From: CAJGBR01 sp045637425
GTDB taxonomy: Bacteria; Bacteroidota; Bacteroidia; Bacteroidales; Rikenellaceae
Length of the DNA: 64,000 bases
NCBI GenBank assembly: GCA_045637425.1
Contig: JAZTZL010000006.1
Coordinates: 1-64,000 of the forward strand
Direction of reading: 5' to 3'
The notes beneath the pieces are model-generated. The model was not told the origin of the DNA and did not search any database. It was given only the letters and a program-made list of their open reading frames with translations. The position numbers and the translations under genes are program-made. Shown piece by piece: positions 53,289 to 62,128 of this stretch. Each line of letters begins with the position of its first letter. The stretch's first letter is position 1.

Positions 53289-53861
53289 GTGAAGTATCTG
53301 ATTGTAGGGCTGGGGAATATCGGTGTAGAATACGAAAATACCCGCCACAATATAGGATTCAACGTGTTGGACGCTTTAGCTAAGGCGTCCGACACTGTTT
53401 TTACCTCTTCCCGATATGGCAGTATTGCCGAAATTAAACATCGAGGACGTACTCTTATTCTGCTGAAACCATCGACATATATGAACCTCAGCGGTAAGGC
53501 TGTGTCTTATTGGCTCAAGGCTGAGAAGATTCCTATTGAAAATCTGATGGTTATTGTTGATGATTTAGCGATACCTTGTGGTTCGATTAGAATCAGAGCA
53601 AAGGGTAGCGATGGTGGTCATAATGGCCTGAAAAATATCAATGAATTAATTGGTAGTCAGAATTATGCAAGAATAAGAATGGGTATTGGAAACGGATTCC
53701 CGCAAGGTGGACAGGTAGATTTTGTGTTGGGTAAGTTCACGTCTGAAGAGCAGGCGCTAATTGCCGAGCGAATTCCGAATGTTTGCGATGCTATTAAGGC
53801 ATTCACAATCGACGGAATCGACCGCACGATGAATCGCTTTAATACCAAATCAAAAGAGTAA
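53289..53861 (+). CDS. pth: peptidyl-tRNA hydrolase
   Basis: Frees peptides from prematurely released peptidyl-tRNA. The 190-aa protein has the N-terminal YLIVGLGNIGVEYENTRHN with catalytic His in TRHNIGF, KPSTYMNLSGKAV, the DD of VIVDDLAIPCG and GSDGGHNGLKNI. The start codon is GTG at 53289, which gives the exact family N-terminus; no ATG suits. It follows rplY by 15 bases and ends before a terminator at 53890. Confidence 0.95.
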   Translation: MKYLIVGLGNIGVEYENTRHNIGFNVLDALAKASDTVFTSSRYGSIAEIKHRGRTLILLKPSTYMNLSGKAVSYWLKAEKIPIENLMVIVDDLAIPCGSIRIRAKGSDGGHNGLKNINELIGSQNYARIRMGIGNGFPQGGQVDFVLGKFTSEEQALIAERIPNVCDAIKAFTIDGIDRTMNRFNTKSKE

Positions 53862-53889
53862 CTTGGCTCAATCGAATTGAGTTGGCAAT

Positions 53890-53924
53890 AAAAACGCTCC
53901 ACAGTATTCTGCGGAGCGTTTTTG
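53890..53924 (+). terminator. intrinsic terminator of the rplY-pth operon
   Basis: Stem ACGCTCCACAG / CTGCGGAGCGT (one mismatch) with loop TATT, then TTTTT. Confidence 0.88.
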
Positions 53925-54030
53925 TTTTCTGAGCTATAATCCCACGACAATATTTGCACTCACCGTTGATGCCCCTCCTGCGCACGCTCGAAAAAATAAA
54001 ATATTTAATTATTCTTTCGGAGGGATATAC

Positions 54031-54061
54031 AAAAAAAGAGTCGGCTTTGTTGCCGACTCTT
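54031..54061 (-). terminator. intrinsic terminator of the ruvX-def-DPP III operon
   Basis: Perfect stem AAGAGTCGGC / GCCGACTCTT with loop TTTGTT. Seven A at 54031-54037 give the minus-strand U-tract. Confidence 0.9.
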
Positions 54062-54080
54062 ATATTCAAGTTTTCAAATT

Positions 54081-56123
54081 TTAGTTCATCAGAGGCAGCG
54101 AGCCATACTTCTTAGAGTATTCGAGCATTTGAGCCGGGAAGTCGTTCACATACGAAACTTTGACATCGATAATCTTGTCGCCTTCCATCACCGGAGTGTA
54201 AACCGGATTCACGAAACCGCTATAAGGTTCGAGGTTGAGTTTTGCGTAGCGTTCCAAAACCTCTTTGTGCAATTCCGGATCAACCTTAACTGCGTAAGTT
54301 TCAACCAGATTCTTACCTGCTTCGTAGTCGCCTGTAGACTTGATGCGTTGAATTTCGGTCAGCAATTCGCCAAAAAGTGTGCGCAACTTTTCAAAGTCAT
54401 TAACTACGAAATAAGTCTTGCCGTTTTCTACAACTTTTTCGATTACTTTTTCAGCAGCACCCTTTTCAAAACACCATTCTGTGATGAGTTTGCGGTTACG
54501 CATATGAGCTTCTTCCACGTTCTTGCCCGGTTGAATTCGAGTCAATTGTGTTTGGATACCATTCATAATGTATTTTGAATACTCAGCCCAAGCAACTTCT
54601 TTCGATGGAATCAGACCCAAGTCAATCATCTTCTGGTCAGCCATATAGTAGAGTGCAAACAGGTCTGCGCGAGTCTCTTCGAGTGTAGCACCATAGTTTT
54701 TCAACTCATCACCCTTCACACCCGGAGCCAAACGTCCAGAACCGTGACCCAAACATTCGTGCATATCTGTGTGGAGATTGTCAGCCAAAGAGAGGTATTT
54801 TTCGCAGCGTTCACGATCTTCTGCGCGCAACATAAATTCTTCATTGAAACCGCTGCCCTTGCTTGATTCTGCATAAGCATCAGTGATGTTTTCGATGGTT
54901 ACTGATTTTGAACCATACTCAGCGCGAATCCAGTTCGAGTTCGGCAGGTTGATACCGATTGCAGTCGATGGGAATGCATCACCAGCCAACATTGCTACGG
55001 TAATAACCTTTGCAGATACGCCTTTAACTGTCGGCTTTTTGAATTCTGGAGCGATAGGAGAGTTATCCTCGAACCATTGTGCTGCAGCACTGAGAGTTTC
55101 GGCACGTTTTGTTGCTTCGACATTTTTGAAGTTTACAACTGCTTCCCAAGCACCTTTCATACCCAGCGGATCGCCGTAGTCTTCTGTGAAACCATTTACG
55201 AAGTCAATTTGTTCGTTTGCCCAATTCAGCCACAAAATATTGAATTGGTCAAACTCTTTCAAATCACCGCTCTTATAGTAAGAAATCAACATTTCGATTG
55301 TCTCTTTCTGTTTGTCAGATTCAGCTACAGATGCAGCCTTTTCGAGCCAATAAACAATCTTTTCGAGCGCAGCAGAATACATACCTCCGATTTTCCAAAC
55401 ACGTTCGTAAACTTTACCGTCTGCATCTTTGGTAACTTGGCTATTCAAGCCGTGCATTACGGGACGAGTATCTTTCGGGTTGTGTTTAGATGCGTAGAAT
55501 TTTTCAACTTCTGCTTGAGTTACGCCTGCATAGTAGTTCGTTGCAGAACCTGTTACCAAGTCAATGCCTGCAGTCTGGTTAACCTTAAAGCGATAGAGTT
55601 CAGCGTCGAACATTGCAGGTTTGATTGCAGCCATCAGTTCTTCAACTGTAGCAAAGCTGTCATTATTGAATTTTTCTGCAGGAATTGATGCTACCAATTC
55701 ATCGAAATAAGCCTCGCTGAATTCGGGCATAAACTTCTCGTTTGAGTAGTGGTGGTGAATACCATTTGCAAACCAAACTTTCTTCAGGTATTTTTCGAAC
55801 TTAAGAAAGTTTTCAGACTTACGGTCGCCTGCGTAGTTTGTGTAAATTGTTTCGAGTGCGAAACGGATAGACAGATTGTATTTGAAATTCTGATCCCACA
55901 AAATATCGCGACCCCACTTTGCAGCTTCACCGAGATAGTAAATCATCTCTTTCTGTTTCGGAGTCAGTTGTTCGAATCCAGGTACCTTATATTTAAGTAC
56001 CTTAATATCATCGAATCTGTCGACAACCCATTGGTTATCTTCAGTTTGAGCGGTCTGTTGTGCGCAGGAAACCGCACCTGCAGCAATTGCTGTCATAGCA
56101 AAAATTCTCAAAGATTTTTTCAT
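54081..56123 (-). CDS. dipeptidyl peptidase III (M49), lipoprotein
   Basis: A zinc exopeptidase that removes dipeptides from the N-termini of oligopeptides. The 680-aa protein has a lipoprotein signal (MKKSLRIFAMTAIAAGAVSC), so it is anchored in the envelope. The zinc motif HECLGHGSG (HExxGH, first His about 455) and the second EETRADLFALYYM motif are both complete. Length matches other Bacteroidetes M49 enzymes. It is the third gene after ruvX and def and lies 16 bases past the def stop. With the POT carrier and pepD it fits peptide use. Confidence 0.93.
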   Translation of the reverse strand: MKKSLRIFAMTAIAAGAVSCAQQTAQTEDNQWVVDRFDDIKVLKYKVPGFEQLTPKQKEMIYYLGEAAKWGRDILWDQNFKYNLSIRFALETIYTNYAGDRKSENFLKFEKYLKKVWFANGIHHHYSNEKFMPEFSEAYFDELVASIPAEKFNNDSFATVEELMAAIKPAMFDAELYRFKVNQTAGIDLVTGSATNYYAGVTQAEVEKFYASKHNPKDTRPVMHGLNSQVTKDADGKVYERVWKIGGMYSAALEKIVYWLEKAASVAESDKQKETIEMLISYYKSGDLKEFDQFNILWLNWANEQIDFVNGFTEDYGDPLGMKGAWEAVVNFKNVEATKRAETLSAAAQWFEDNSPIAPEFKKPTVKGVSAKVITVAMLAGDAFPSTAIGINLPNSNWIRAEYGSKSVTIENITDAYAESSKGSGFNEEFMLRAEDRERCEKYLSLADNLHTDMHECLGHGSGRLAPGVKGDELKNYGATLEETRADLFALYYMADQKMIDLGLIPSKEVAWAEYSKYIMNGIQTQLTRIQPGKNVEEAHMRNRKLITEWCFEKGAAEKVIEKVVENGKTYFVVNDFEKLRTLFGELLTEIQRIKSTGDYEAGKNLVETYAVKVDPELHKEVLERYAKLNLEPYSGFVNPVYTPVMEGDKIIDVKVSYVNDFPAQMLEYSKKYGSLPLMN

Positions 56124-56139
56124 TATTCAAGTATTAGAT

Positions 56140-56694
56140 TTATTTCACAATTTTGCACCTGTAGAAAGTTTTGTAGTTACCTCGCGACATTGATGCGAGT
56201 TTACCTCTCAGGAGATTTTTTCTAAGTGGTTGCAGATGGTCAGTGAATACCATACCTTCGAGATGGTCATATTCGTGTTGGATAACACGAGCTACTGCGC
56301 CCGAGAACTCCTCATCGTGTTCCACGAAATTTTCGTCCAGGTATTTGATTTTGATTGTGTCGTGGCGCAGGACATCTTCGTGGATTCCAGGCAGACTCAG
56401 ACAGCCCTCGTTAAATGAGACGAGTTCGCCCGAGCGCTCGTAAATCCGAGCATTGATGAATGTGCGCTTGAATCCGTATGCAGAAGGGTCGCTCTTTGCA
56501 AAGGGCGTAGCATCAACAACAAATAATCTGATCGAACGACCGACTTGAGGTGCAGCCAAACCAACACCATCGGTTTCGTACATCGTTGCGTACATATCCT
56601 CGATAAAATTTTTAAGTTCGGGATAGTCCGGCGTAATATCTTCAGCTATTTCTCTTAAGACCGAAGATCCGTAAACATAAATCGGGTATATCAT
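56140..56694 (-). CDS. def: peptide deformylase
   Basis: Removes the formyl group from nascent proteins. The 184-aa metalloenzyme has all three motifs: GVGLAAPQVG, EGCLSLPGI (Cys ligand) and QHEYDHLEG (His ligands and catalytic Glu). Two ATG codons are in frame; the second (56694, MIYPIYVYG) matches the family N-terminus, while the first would add seven residues. It lies 33 bases after ruvX. Confidence 0.95.
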   Translation of the reverse strand: MIYPIYVYGSSVLREIAEDITPDYPELKNFIEDMYATMYETDGVGLAAPQVGRSIRLFVVDATPFAKSDPSAYGFKRTFINARIYERSGELVSFNEGCLSLPGIHEDVLRHDTIKIKYLDENFVEHDEEFSGAVARVIQHEYDHLEGMVFTDHLQPLRKNLLRGKLASMSRGNYKTFYRCKIVK

Positions 56695-56727
56695 CTTTTT
56701 TCTTCTATATGTCATATTATCAGTAGT

Positions 56728-57141
56728 TTATAAGTTTGAGTCGAGATAGCTTTGCAATATGATTGATGCGCTGATGGTATCGGCCAGACCCTTTTCTCGA
56801 CGTTGCATTTTTTTGACTCCGCCCTCAATCATTGCGCGTTGAGCCAAAACCGAAGTAAATCGCTCGTCGTGCATAACTACGGGCATCTGCGGGAATTTTT
56901 TAGCAAATGTAGCCAGAAACTTCTCGATGTTCTGGTAGTTCTCAGATGGAGTACCGTCCATTTTTCGCGGCATTCCGACCACTACGCGTTCGACCTCGTT
57001 CTTGGCAAAGTAGTCGGTCAGATAGTTCATCAATTCAGACGTAGCTATGGTTTGAGCCGAAGCTGCAACAATTTTCAGTGGGTCGGTTACTGCGACTCCC
57101 GTACGTTTTTTCCCATAGTCCAAAGCCATTATTCTTGCCAT
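56728..57141 (-). CDS. ruvX: RuvX/YqgF-type nuclease, pre-16S rRNA processing
   Basis: A 137-aa RNase H-fold protein needed in other bacteria for 5'-end maturation of 16S rRNA. It has the N-terminal MALDYGKKRTGVAVTDPL with the first acidic residue, VVVGMPRKMDGT, the mid Glu in MHDERFTS, and the final DTISASIILQSYLD with the last Asp. An upstream TTG in frame was rejected. It is the first gene of the ruvX-def-DPP III operon. A -7 element lies at 57172-57179. Confidence 0.92.
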   Translation of the reverse strand: MARIMALDYGKKRTGVAVTDPLKIVAASAQTIATSELMNYLTDYFAKNEVERVVVGMPRKMDGTPSENYQNIEKFLATFAKKFPQMPVVMHDERFTSVLAQRAMIEGGVKKMQRREKGLADTISASIILQSYLDSNL

Positions 57142-57171
57142 CTCGATACACCATACCAAATTAAACAGTCG

Positions 57172-57179
57172 CAAATATA
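57172..57179 (-). promoter_or_regulatory. -7 promoter element for the ruvX operon
   Basis: Minus-strand TATATTTG fits TAnnTTTG 30 bases before the ruvX ATG. The -33 is not at standard spacing. Confidence 0.45.
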
Positions 57180-57253
57180 GCTAATTTTTCTCGGATATAA
57201 CATATTAATCTTATTCTATAACTTATTTCAGCGTGAAAATATTTCTATAAACA

Positions 57254-57284
57254 CAAAAAAAAGTCCGCTTTAAGCGGACTCTTT
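57254..57284 (-). terminator. intrinsic terminator of the Ig-like two-gene operon
   Basis: Stem AGTCCGC / GCGGACT with extended A-T pairs. Eight A on the plus strand (57255-57262) act as the U-tract. It is 9 bases past the stop at 57293. Confidence 0.85.
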
Positions 57285-57292
57285 TGTAATTA

Positions 57293-57868
57293 CTACCTAT
57301 CACGAATTGTTTTCATAACCTCTTCTCCAGCAAGACTCTCTAAGAGTTTTTCAACTCCTCTTGCATCTCCTTTGTTTTGAAGTTCATCATACTTCGCAAT
57401 AACCTCTTTGTACTCATCTGGCTCCAATACAATAAATATCTGATTACTATACTGAGTCCACTCCCTATTAAACTCATCCCATCTAACAGTTATAGCTGTT
57501 CTTATATTTGTTGTTTTTTCTGGTTTTACAGTAACAATCCATTCTCCTTTTCTTAGGTCTTTATATGGAATAACCGGACCTCCATTTTCAACCGCAAGAT
57601 GTTTAACCTTTTGGGGGTTAAATATAAACTTTATTCTGACAGAGTCTCCCACTTGAAGAATCTTCTTCTCGGCAAAAACTTTAAAGTCCGATGTTCCAAG
57701 ATCATTAATACCAAACTTCTCAAAACGTTCCTTTCTGGGAATAGGTTTAGATTTAGGCTTTTCCTTTAAAGGAGCAGTTTGGATATCAATGATATGAAGA
57801 TTTTGTGAAAAAACACTTGTTGAGCAAAATAAAATTACGACACACAAGATTGATTTTATTTTAATCAT
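57293..57868 (-). CDS. secreted Ig-like domain protein, relative of the 13.3-kb protein
   Basis: A 191-aa protein with a signal peptide (MIKIKSILCVVILFCSTSVFSQ) and a Lys/Pro-rich linker. One beta-rich unit follows (KKILQVGDSVRIKFIFNPQK, DLRKGEWIVTVKPEKTT, IFIVLEPDEYKEV) and then a helical tail (EKLLESLAGEEVMKTI). The order GDSV-[RK]-hydrophobic strand, then a GxFxVxxxPEKT turn, then IxVxxPDEYE, matches the second unit of the protein at 13296-14324. The family is not recognised. It is the second gene of an operon with the protein at 57875, six bases apart. Confidence 0.78.
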   Translation of the reverse strand: MIKIKSILCVVILFCSTSVFSQNLHIIDIQTAPLKEKPKSKPIPRKERFEKFGINDLGTSDFKVFAEKKILQVGDSVRIKFIFNPQKVKHLAVENGGPVIPYKDLRKGEWIVTVKPEKTTNIRTAITVRWDEFNREWTQYSNQIFIVLEPDEYKEVIAKYDELQNKGDARGVEKLLESLAGEEVMKTIRDR

Positions 57869-57874
57869 AAAGCG

Positions 57875-58267
57875 TTAATTATTAGGGGTGGGACGAGGTG
57901 TTGTTCTGTATACAATGGATGTACATGCTTCAACTTCATCTAAATTCCTAACTGTCACAATGTAAGTTTTGATTATACCGTAACCAGGTATAATGTCACC
58001 ATACCTTATACGATTTTCTTGTTCCACATTCCTCATTGATTCAGGAATTGGAACGACCTCAGTTTGATAATCATCATCTGCATATACGGTAAGGACATTC
58101 GTATTGGTGAAGATAATGGTAAAATTAAAAACTTCATTTGGAAGAACTGTGATTGCACTTCCTGCAACAGGACTGAGTGCTACGGTGGGTGGATTGACTG
58201 CAAATGCAAATGAAATACCTCCAATGATTAGGCTAAAAATAGCCAATTTTTTTAAAACTTTTTTCAT
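57875..58267 (-). CDS. small secreted Ig-like protein
   Basis: A 130-aa protein with a signal peptide (MKKVLKKLAIFSLIIGGISFAFA). A single beta-sandwich-like unit follows (ITVLPNEVFNFTIIFTNTNV, YADDDYQTEVVPIPES, KTYIVTVRNLDEVEACTSIV) and ends in a Thr/Pro tail. The strand pattern is a weaker version of the units in the next gene and at 13.3 kb. It has the operon promoter at 58296-58327. No function is known. Confidence 0.72.
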   Translation of the reverse strand: MKKVLKKLAIFSLIIGGISFAFAVNPPTVALSPVAGSAITVLPNEVFNFTIIFTNTNVLTVYADDDYQTEVVPIPESMRNVEQENRIRYGDIIPGYGIIKTYIVTVRNLDEVEACTSIVYRTTPRPTPNN

Positions 58268-58295
58268 ACTCTTTAGTTTTTAAATTAAACATGCC

Positions 58296-58327
58296 CAAAT
58301 GTAAGAATTATTTCTATGATTTCCAAA
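58296..58327 (-). promoter_or_regulatory. Bacteroidetes-type promoter for the Ig-like operon
   Basis: Minus-strand TACATTTG (58303-58296) with TTTG (58327-58324) and a 20-base spacer, both perfect. Confidence 0.8.
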
Positions 58328-58404
58328 TATTTTTAAAACTATTTAACAGAAATTTTAAATAAAAAATTAACACAAAAAGTCGGTCGAATTTTATGGATAG
58401 ACGT

Positions 58405-58436
58405 ATTGCAAAAGCCGAAAAAAATATATATTTTTG
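58405..58436 (+). promoter_or_regulatory. Bacteroidetes-type promoter for ftsE
   Basis: TTG (58406-58408), a 20-base spacer and TATTTTTG (58429-58436), 18 bases before the ATG. Confidence 0.7.
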
Positions 58437-58454
58437 TAGGTTATTTTTTCGATA

Positions 58455-59201
58455 ATGAACGAAGTATTACCATTAATAGAACTACAAAACGTAGCGATAT
58501 ATCATAATCAAGATGTCTTCAAATCGCCTCGATTTGGAGATAGCGACCCTGATAATGATATGATTCTCAGTGATGTCAATATCACTGTGAAGAGGGGAGA
58601 ACTTGTATTCCTAATCGGTAAGGTCGGTAGTGGAAAATCTTCGCTACTTAGAGTGTTGTACGGAGAGGTGCCGCTGACTCACGGTGAAGGTCGTGTTGCA
58701 GGAATAAATCTCAAGAATCTGAAACAAAGTCAGATGCCATATCTCAGACGAAAACTCGGAGTCGTGTTTCAGGATTTTCAACTGTTGTATGACAGAAATG
58801 TTTATGAGAATTTGAGATTTGTACTCAAGGCTACAGGCTGGAAGAATGAGGCTCAGATTGAACACCGCATTAAGGAGTTGCTCAATCACGTGGACCTCGC
58901 ACATAAAATTCACAAAATGCCTTACCAACTCAGTGGTGGTCAGCAACAACGCCTATGCATTGCCCGAGCACTGCTCAATAGTCCAGAGATAATTCTCGCC
59001 GATGAACCGACCGGAAATCTCGACCCGGCATCTGCTCGAGAGGTTATGGATTTGTTTGCGGGAATACGCGATATGGGTTGTGCTGTGGTAATTGCTACGC
59101 ATAATGTCGCAAATCTGAAAAACTACGAATCGCGCGCACTCAAGTTCGATTCGGGACACATCGAAGAACTCGATTTGAATGCTATTTTTGGAAAAAAATG
59201 A
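58455..59201 (+). CDS. ftsE: FtsE-type ABC ATPase (cell division)
   Basis: A 248-aa ABC ATPase with Walker A LIGKVGSGKSSLLR, Q-loop VVFQDFQLL, signature QLSGGQQQRLCIARALL and Walker B IILADEPTGNLDP. The GKVGSGKS form and the overall pattern match Bacteroidetes FtsE, which with FtsX regulates septal cell-wall hydrolases. Two points stand out. About 15 extra residues (KSPRFGDSDPDNDM) lie between the first strand and the next conserved strand, and no ftsX follows: gyrB starts 55 bases later. A LolD-like lipoprotein-export role is the alternative. Confidence 0.82.
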   Translation: MNEVLPLIELQNVAIYHNQDVFKSPRFGDSDPDNDMILSDVNITVKRGELVFLIGKVGSGKSSLLRVLYGEVPLTHGEGRVAGINLKNLKQSQMPYLRRKLGVVFQDFQLLYDRNVYENLRFVLKATGWKNEAQIEHRIKELLNHVDLAHKIHKMPYQLSGGQQQRLCIARALLNSPEIILADEPTGNLDPASAREVMDLFAGIRDMGCAVVIATHNVANLKNYESRALKFDSGHIEELDLNAIFGKK

Positions 59202-59232
59202 TTGTATTTTTACCTAAAAAAAACTACCTTTG
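59202..59232 (+). promoter_or_regulatory. Bacteroidetes-type promoter for gyrB
   Basis: TTG (59202-59204), directly after the ftsE stop, a 20-base spacer and TACCTTTG (59225-59232), 24 bases before the ATG. Confidence 0.75.
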
Positions 59233-59255
59233 CAAGTATAAAATAACACATTGTT

Positions 59256-61211
59256 ATGAGTGAAATTGAAAAAGATATTATAAATCCGACAGAAGAGTAT
59301 TCGGCATCGAGTATTCAGGTGTTGGAAGGTTTGGAAGCAGTGCGCAAAAGACCTGCTATGTATATCGGTGACATCGGAGTGCGTGGTCTGCATCACTTAG
59401 TGTATGAAGTGGTCGACAACTCGATTGACGAGGCACTGGCAGGATATTGTACAAATATTGAGGTAGTTATCAATGAGGATAACTCTATTACGGTACAGGA
59501 CAATGGTCGTGGTATCCCGACCGATTTCCACGAAAAAGAGGGTAAGTCTGCACTGGAAGTCGTGTTGACCGTATTGCACGCTGGCGGTAAATTCAATAAG
59601 AATAGTTATAAGGTATCCGGCGGTCTGCACGGGGTAGGGGTGTCGTGTGTGAATGCACTCTCTGAAATGCTCGAGGCTGAAATCCACCGTAACGGCCAAA
59701 TCTTTGTACAACACTACTCACGAGGCGCTGCGCTGGAAGATGTGCAGGTAGTAGGCCAAAGCGATAAGACCGGAACACGAATCACATTCCTGCCCGATAA
59801 GACAATCTTCTCGGTTACGGAGTATGAGTTCGAAACGTTGGCTACACGCTTGAGAGAACTCGCATTCTTGAACAAGGGTATTCACCTCGATTTGCTCGAC
59901 AAGCGTACTAAAGATGCAAATGGCGAATATCGTCACGAACACTACTTCTCGGAAACAGGTCTTAGCGAATTCGTGCAGTTCTTGGACGAAAATCGCGAAA
60001 AGATTACAGAAAATATCATAAACATCGAAGGTGAAAAAGATGGTGTGCCGGTAGAGGTTGCACTGCAATACAACTCTGGTTATACAGAAAATGTTCACTC
60101 GTATGTAAACAATATCAATACAATTGAAGGTGGTACCCATCTGACAGGCTTCAGACGTGCGCTGACAAGAGTATTGAAAAAATATGCAGAAGATTCGGGA
60201 TTGCTAACAAAAGCTAAGGTTGAAATCAACGGTGATGATTTCCGTGAAGGTCTTACTGCAGTTATCTCTGTAAAGGTTGCAGAACCTCAATTTGAGGGTC
60301 AGACAAAGACAAAACTCGGTAATAATGAGGTTATTGGTGCAGTTGATGGTGTTATTGCATCGGCACTTGTAAATTACCTTGAAGAAAATCCGAAAGATGC
60401 AAAGACCATTGTAAATAAGGTTATTTTAGCTGCACAGGCCAGAGTTGCAGCTCGCAAGGCTCGCGAAAATGTACAGCGTAAAACAGTTCTTTCGGGTGCT
60501 GGACTGCCGGGTAAATTGGCTGACTGCTCATCAAGAGATATGACTCAGACTGAGTTGTTCTTGGTCGAAGGGGACTCTGCAGGCGGTACTGCGAAACAAG
60601 GTCGTTCTCGTGAGTTTCAGGCTATTCTGCCACTGAGAGGTAAGATTCTCAACGTAGAAAAGGCAATGGAACATCGCGTGTTCGACAGCGAAGAGATTAT
60701 GAATATCTATAGCGCGCTCGGCGTTAAGATTGGCACCGAAGAAGATAGTAAAGCACTTGATATTAGCAAGTTGAGATACGGCAAGATTATTATTATGACC
60801 GACGCCGACGTCGATGGTAGCCACATCGACACGCTGATCATGACCTTCTTCTTCAGATATATGCAAGAACTGATTAAGGGTGGACACCTTTACATTGCGC
60901 GTGCACCGTTGTTCTTGGTTAAGCGAGGAAAACAGAAGCGCTACTGCTGGAATGAGACCGAAAGAGATCTTGCGATCGAAGAACTTGGCACGAAAGGTGT
61001 TAGTACTCAACGATATAAAGGTCTCGGTGAGATGAATGCCGAGCAACTTTGGGAAACAACAATGAACCCTGAAAATCGTATTCTGGAGCAGGTTACAATT
61101 GAAAGTGGTGCCGAAGCTGATAGAATTTTCTCGATGCTGATGGGCGATGATGTTCCGCCAAGACGCGCATTCATTGAGCAACACGCAAAAGATGCAAATA
61201 TTGATGCTTAG
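59256..61211 (+). CDS. gyrB: DNA gyrase subunit B
   Basis: ATPase subunit of gyrase. The 651-aa protein has the GHKL ATP site (EVVDNSIDEALAGYC, DNGRGIPTDFHEKEG, SGGLHGVGVSCVNALS), the transducer domain, and the TOPRIM domain (LVEGDSAGGTAKQGRSREFQ, then MTDADVDGSHIDTLIM). The end YKGLGEMNAEQLWETTMNPE is conserved. Features such as KLADCSSRDM favour GyrB over ParE. The length lacks the Gram-negative enterobacterial insert. Separate from gyrA by 26 kb. Confidence 0.95.
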   Translation: MSEIEKDIINPTEEYSASSIQVLEGLEAVRKRPAMYIGDIGVRGLHHLVYEVVDNSIDEALAGYCTNIEVVINEDNSITVQDNGRGIPTDFHEKEGKSALEVVLTVLHAGGKFNKNSYKVSGGLHGVGVSCVNALSEMLEAEIHRNGQIFVQHYSRGAALEDVQVVGQSDKTGTRITFLPDKTIFSVTEYEFETLATRLRELAFLNKGIHLDLLDKRTKDANGEYRHEHYFSETGLSEFVQFLDENREKITENIINIEGEKDGVPVEVALQYNSGYTENVHSYVNNINTIEGGTHLTGFRRALTRVLKKYAEDSGLLTKAKVEINGDDFREGLTAVISVKVAEPQFEGQTKTKLGNNEVIGAVDGVIASALVNYLEENPKDAKTIVNKVILAAQARVAARKARENVQRKTVLSGAGLPGKLADCSSRDMTQTELFLVEGDSAGGTAKQGRSREFQAILPLRGKILNVEKAMEHRVFDSEEIMNIYSALGVKIGTEEDSKALDISKLRYGKIIIMTDADVDGSHIDTLIMTFFFRYMQELIKGGHLYIARAPLFLVKRGKQKRYCWNETERDLAIEELGTKGVSTQRYKGLGEMNAEQLWETTMNPENRILEQVTIESGAEADRIFSMLMGDDVPPRRAFIEQHAKDANIDA

Positions 61212-61226
61212 TTGTTTATAATCAAT

Positions 61227-61263
61227 AAAATACGAGCCTTATGATAGGGCTCGTATTGTTTTT
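61227..61263 (+). terminator. intrinsic terminator of gyrB
   Basis: Stem AATACGAGCC / GGCTCGTATT enclosing TTATGATAG-type loop bases, then GTTTTT. It lies 18 bases before the next start codon. Confidence 0.85.
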
Positions 61264-61280
61264 AATAATCATTAGAAATT

Positions 61281-62126
61281 ATGTATCTGAAGATATTTAT
61301 TTCTGGATTGATATTGTTGTTAGCAAGTTGCGGACAAACAAATCAATCAGTTGAAAAAGAGAATATTACAGTATCAATTTTGCCGATAAAATTCTTTGTG
61401 GACAAGATTGGCAGTGGCGATTTTAATGTAAATGTAATGGTCCCACCTGGAGCAAGTCCTGAAACATTCGAGCCGACAGCACTGCAAATGAAAGAGTTAG
61501 CAAAGTCTAAAACATATTTTTCATTCGATTTGCTTGATTTTGAGATTGCCAATAAGGTAAAGATTAAAGAGAATTTCAAAGATGTAGATTATGTCAATCT
61601 GTCTGATTCTATGGTAGTTGCGCAGCACAAACACTGCAATTGTGGTCATCACCACGGAGTAGATCCACACGTATGGCTCTCGTTTGAGAATGCAAAAGTT
61701 ATGACTCGAAATATATGTAAGCGTTTGATTGACTTGAAGCCGGAAAATAAGAATACTTACATACAACAAGCTGAAAATCTTATAGATAGTATCAATCAGT
61801 TAAAGTGTTTTGCCGATCTGAAAATTCAAAAGGGTAGGGCATTTTTAATTTATCACCCATCACTTTCATACTTTGCAGATGAGATGAAAATCAAACAAAT
61901 TGCGATAGAAAATGATGGCAAGGAACCGTCTGTTGCTAATATCAAATCTTTAATTAATAATTCATTACAAGATTCAATTAAAGTGTTACTTTATCAAAAG
62001 CAATTTGGCAGCCACGTTGTTAATGTAATTAAAAATGAATTAAACATTACGCCCGAAGTATTCGACCCTCTGGAGTATGAATGGTTTGTTAATATGAGGC
62101 GCATTATCAACCTGTTAAGCAAATAA
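61281..62126 (+). CDS. zinc ABC transporter substrate-binding lipoprotein (ZnuA-like)
   Basis: A 281-aa cluster A-I metal-binding protein. Lipoprotein signal MYLKIFISGLILLLASC. Metal-site parts: VPPGASPETFEP, where most relatives have His in place of the first Glu; a His/Cys-rich loop QHKHCNCGHHHG just before the conserved DPHVWLS His; LIYHPSLSYFADEM with the third His; and FDPLEYEW near the end. The His-rich loop favours zinc over manganese. The ATPase gene follows by 2 bases. It begins 18 bases after the gyrB terminator, with no clear promoter between. Confidence 0.85.
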   Translation: MYLKIFISGLILLLASCGQTNQSVEKENITVSILPIKFFVDKIGSGDFNVNVMVPPGASPETFEPTALQMKELAKSKTYFSFDLLDFEIANKVKIKENFKDVDYVNLSDSMVVAQHKHCNCGHHHGVDPHVWLSFENAKVMTRNICKRLIDLKPENKNTYIQQAENLIDSINQLKCFADLKIQKGRAFLIYHPSLSYFADEMKIKQIAIENDGKEPSVANIKSLINNSLQDSIKVLLYQKQFGSHVVNVIKNELNITPEVFDPLEYEWFVNMRRIINLLSK

Positions 62127-62128
62127 TT

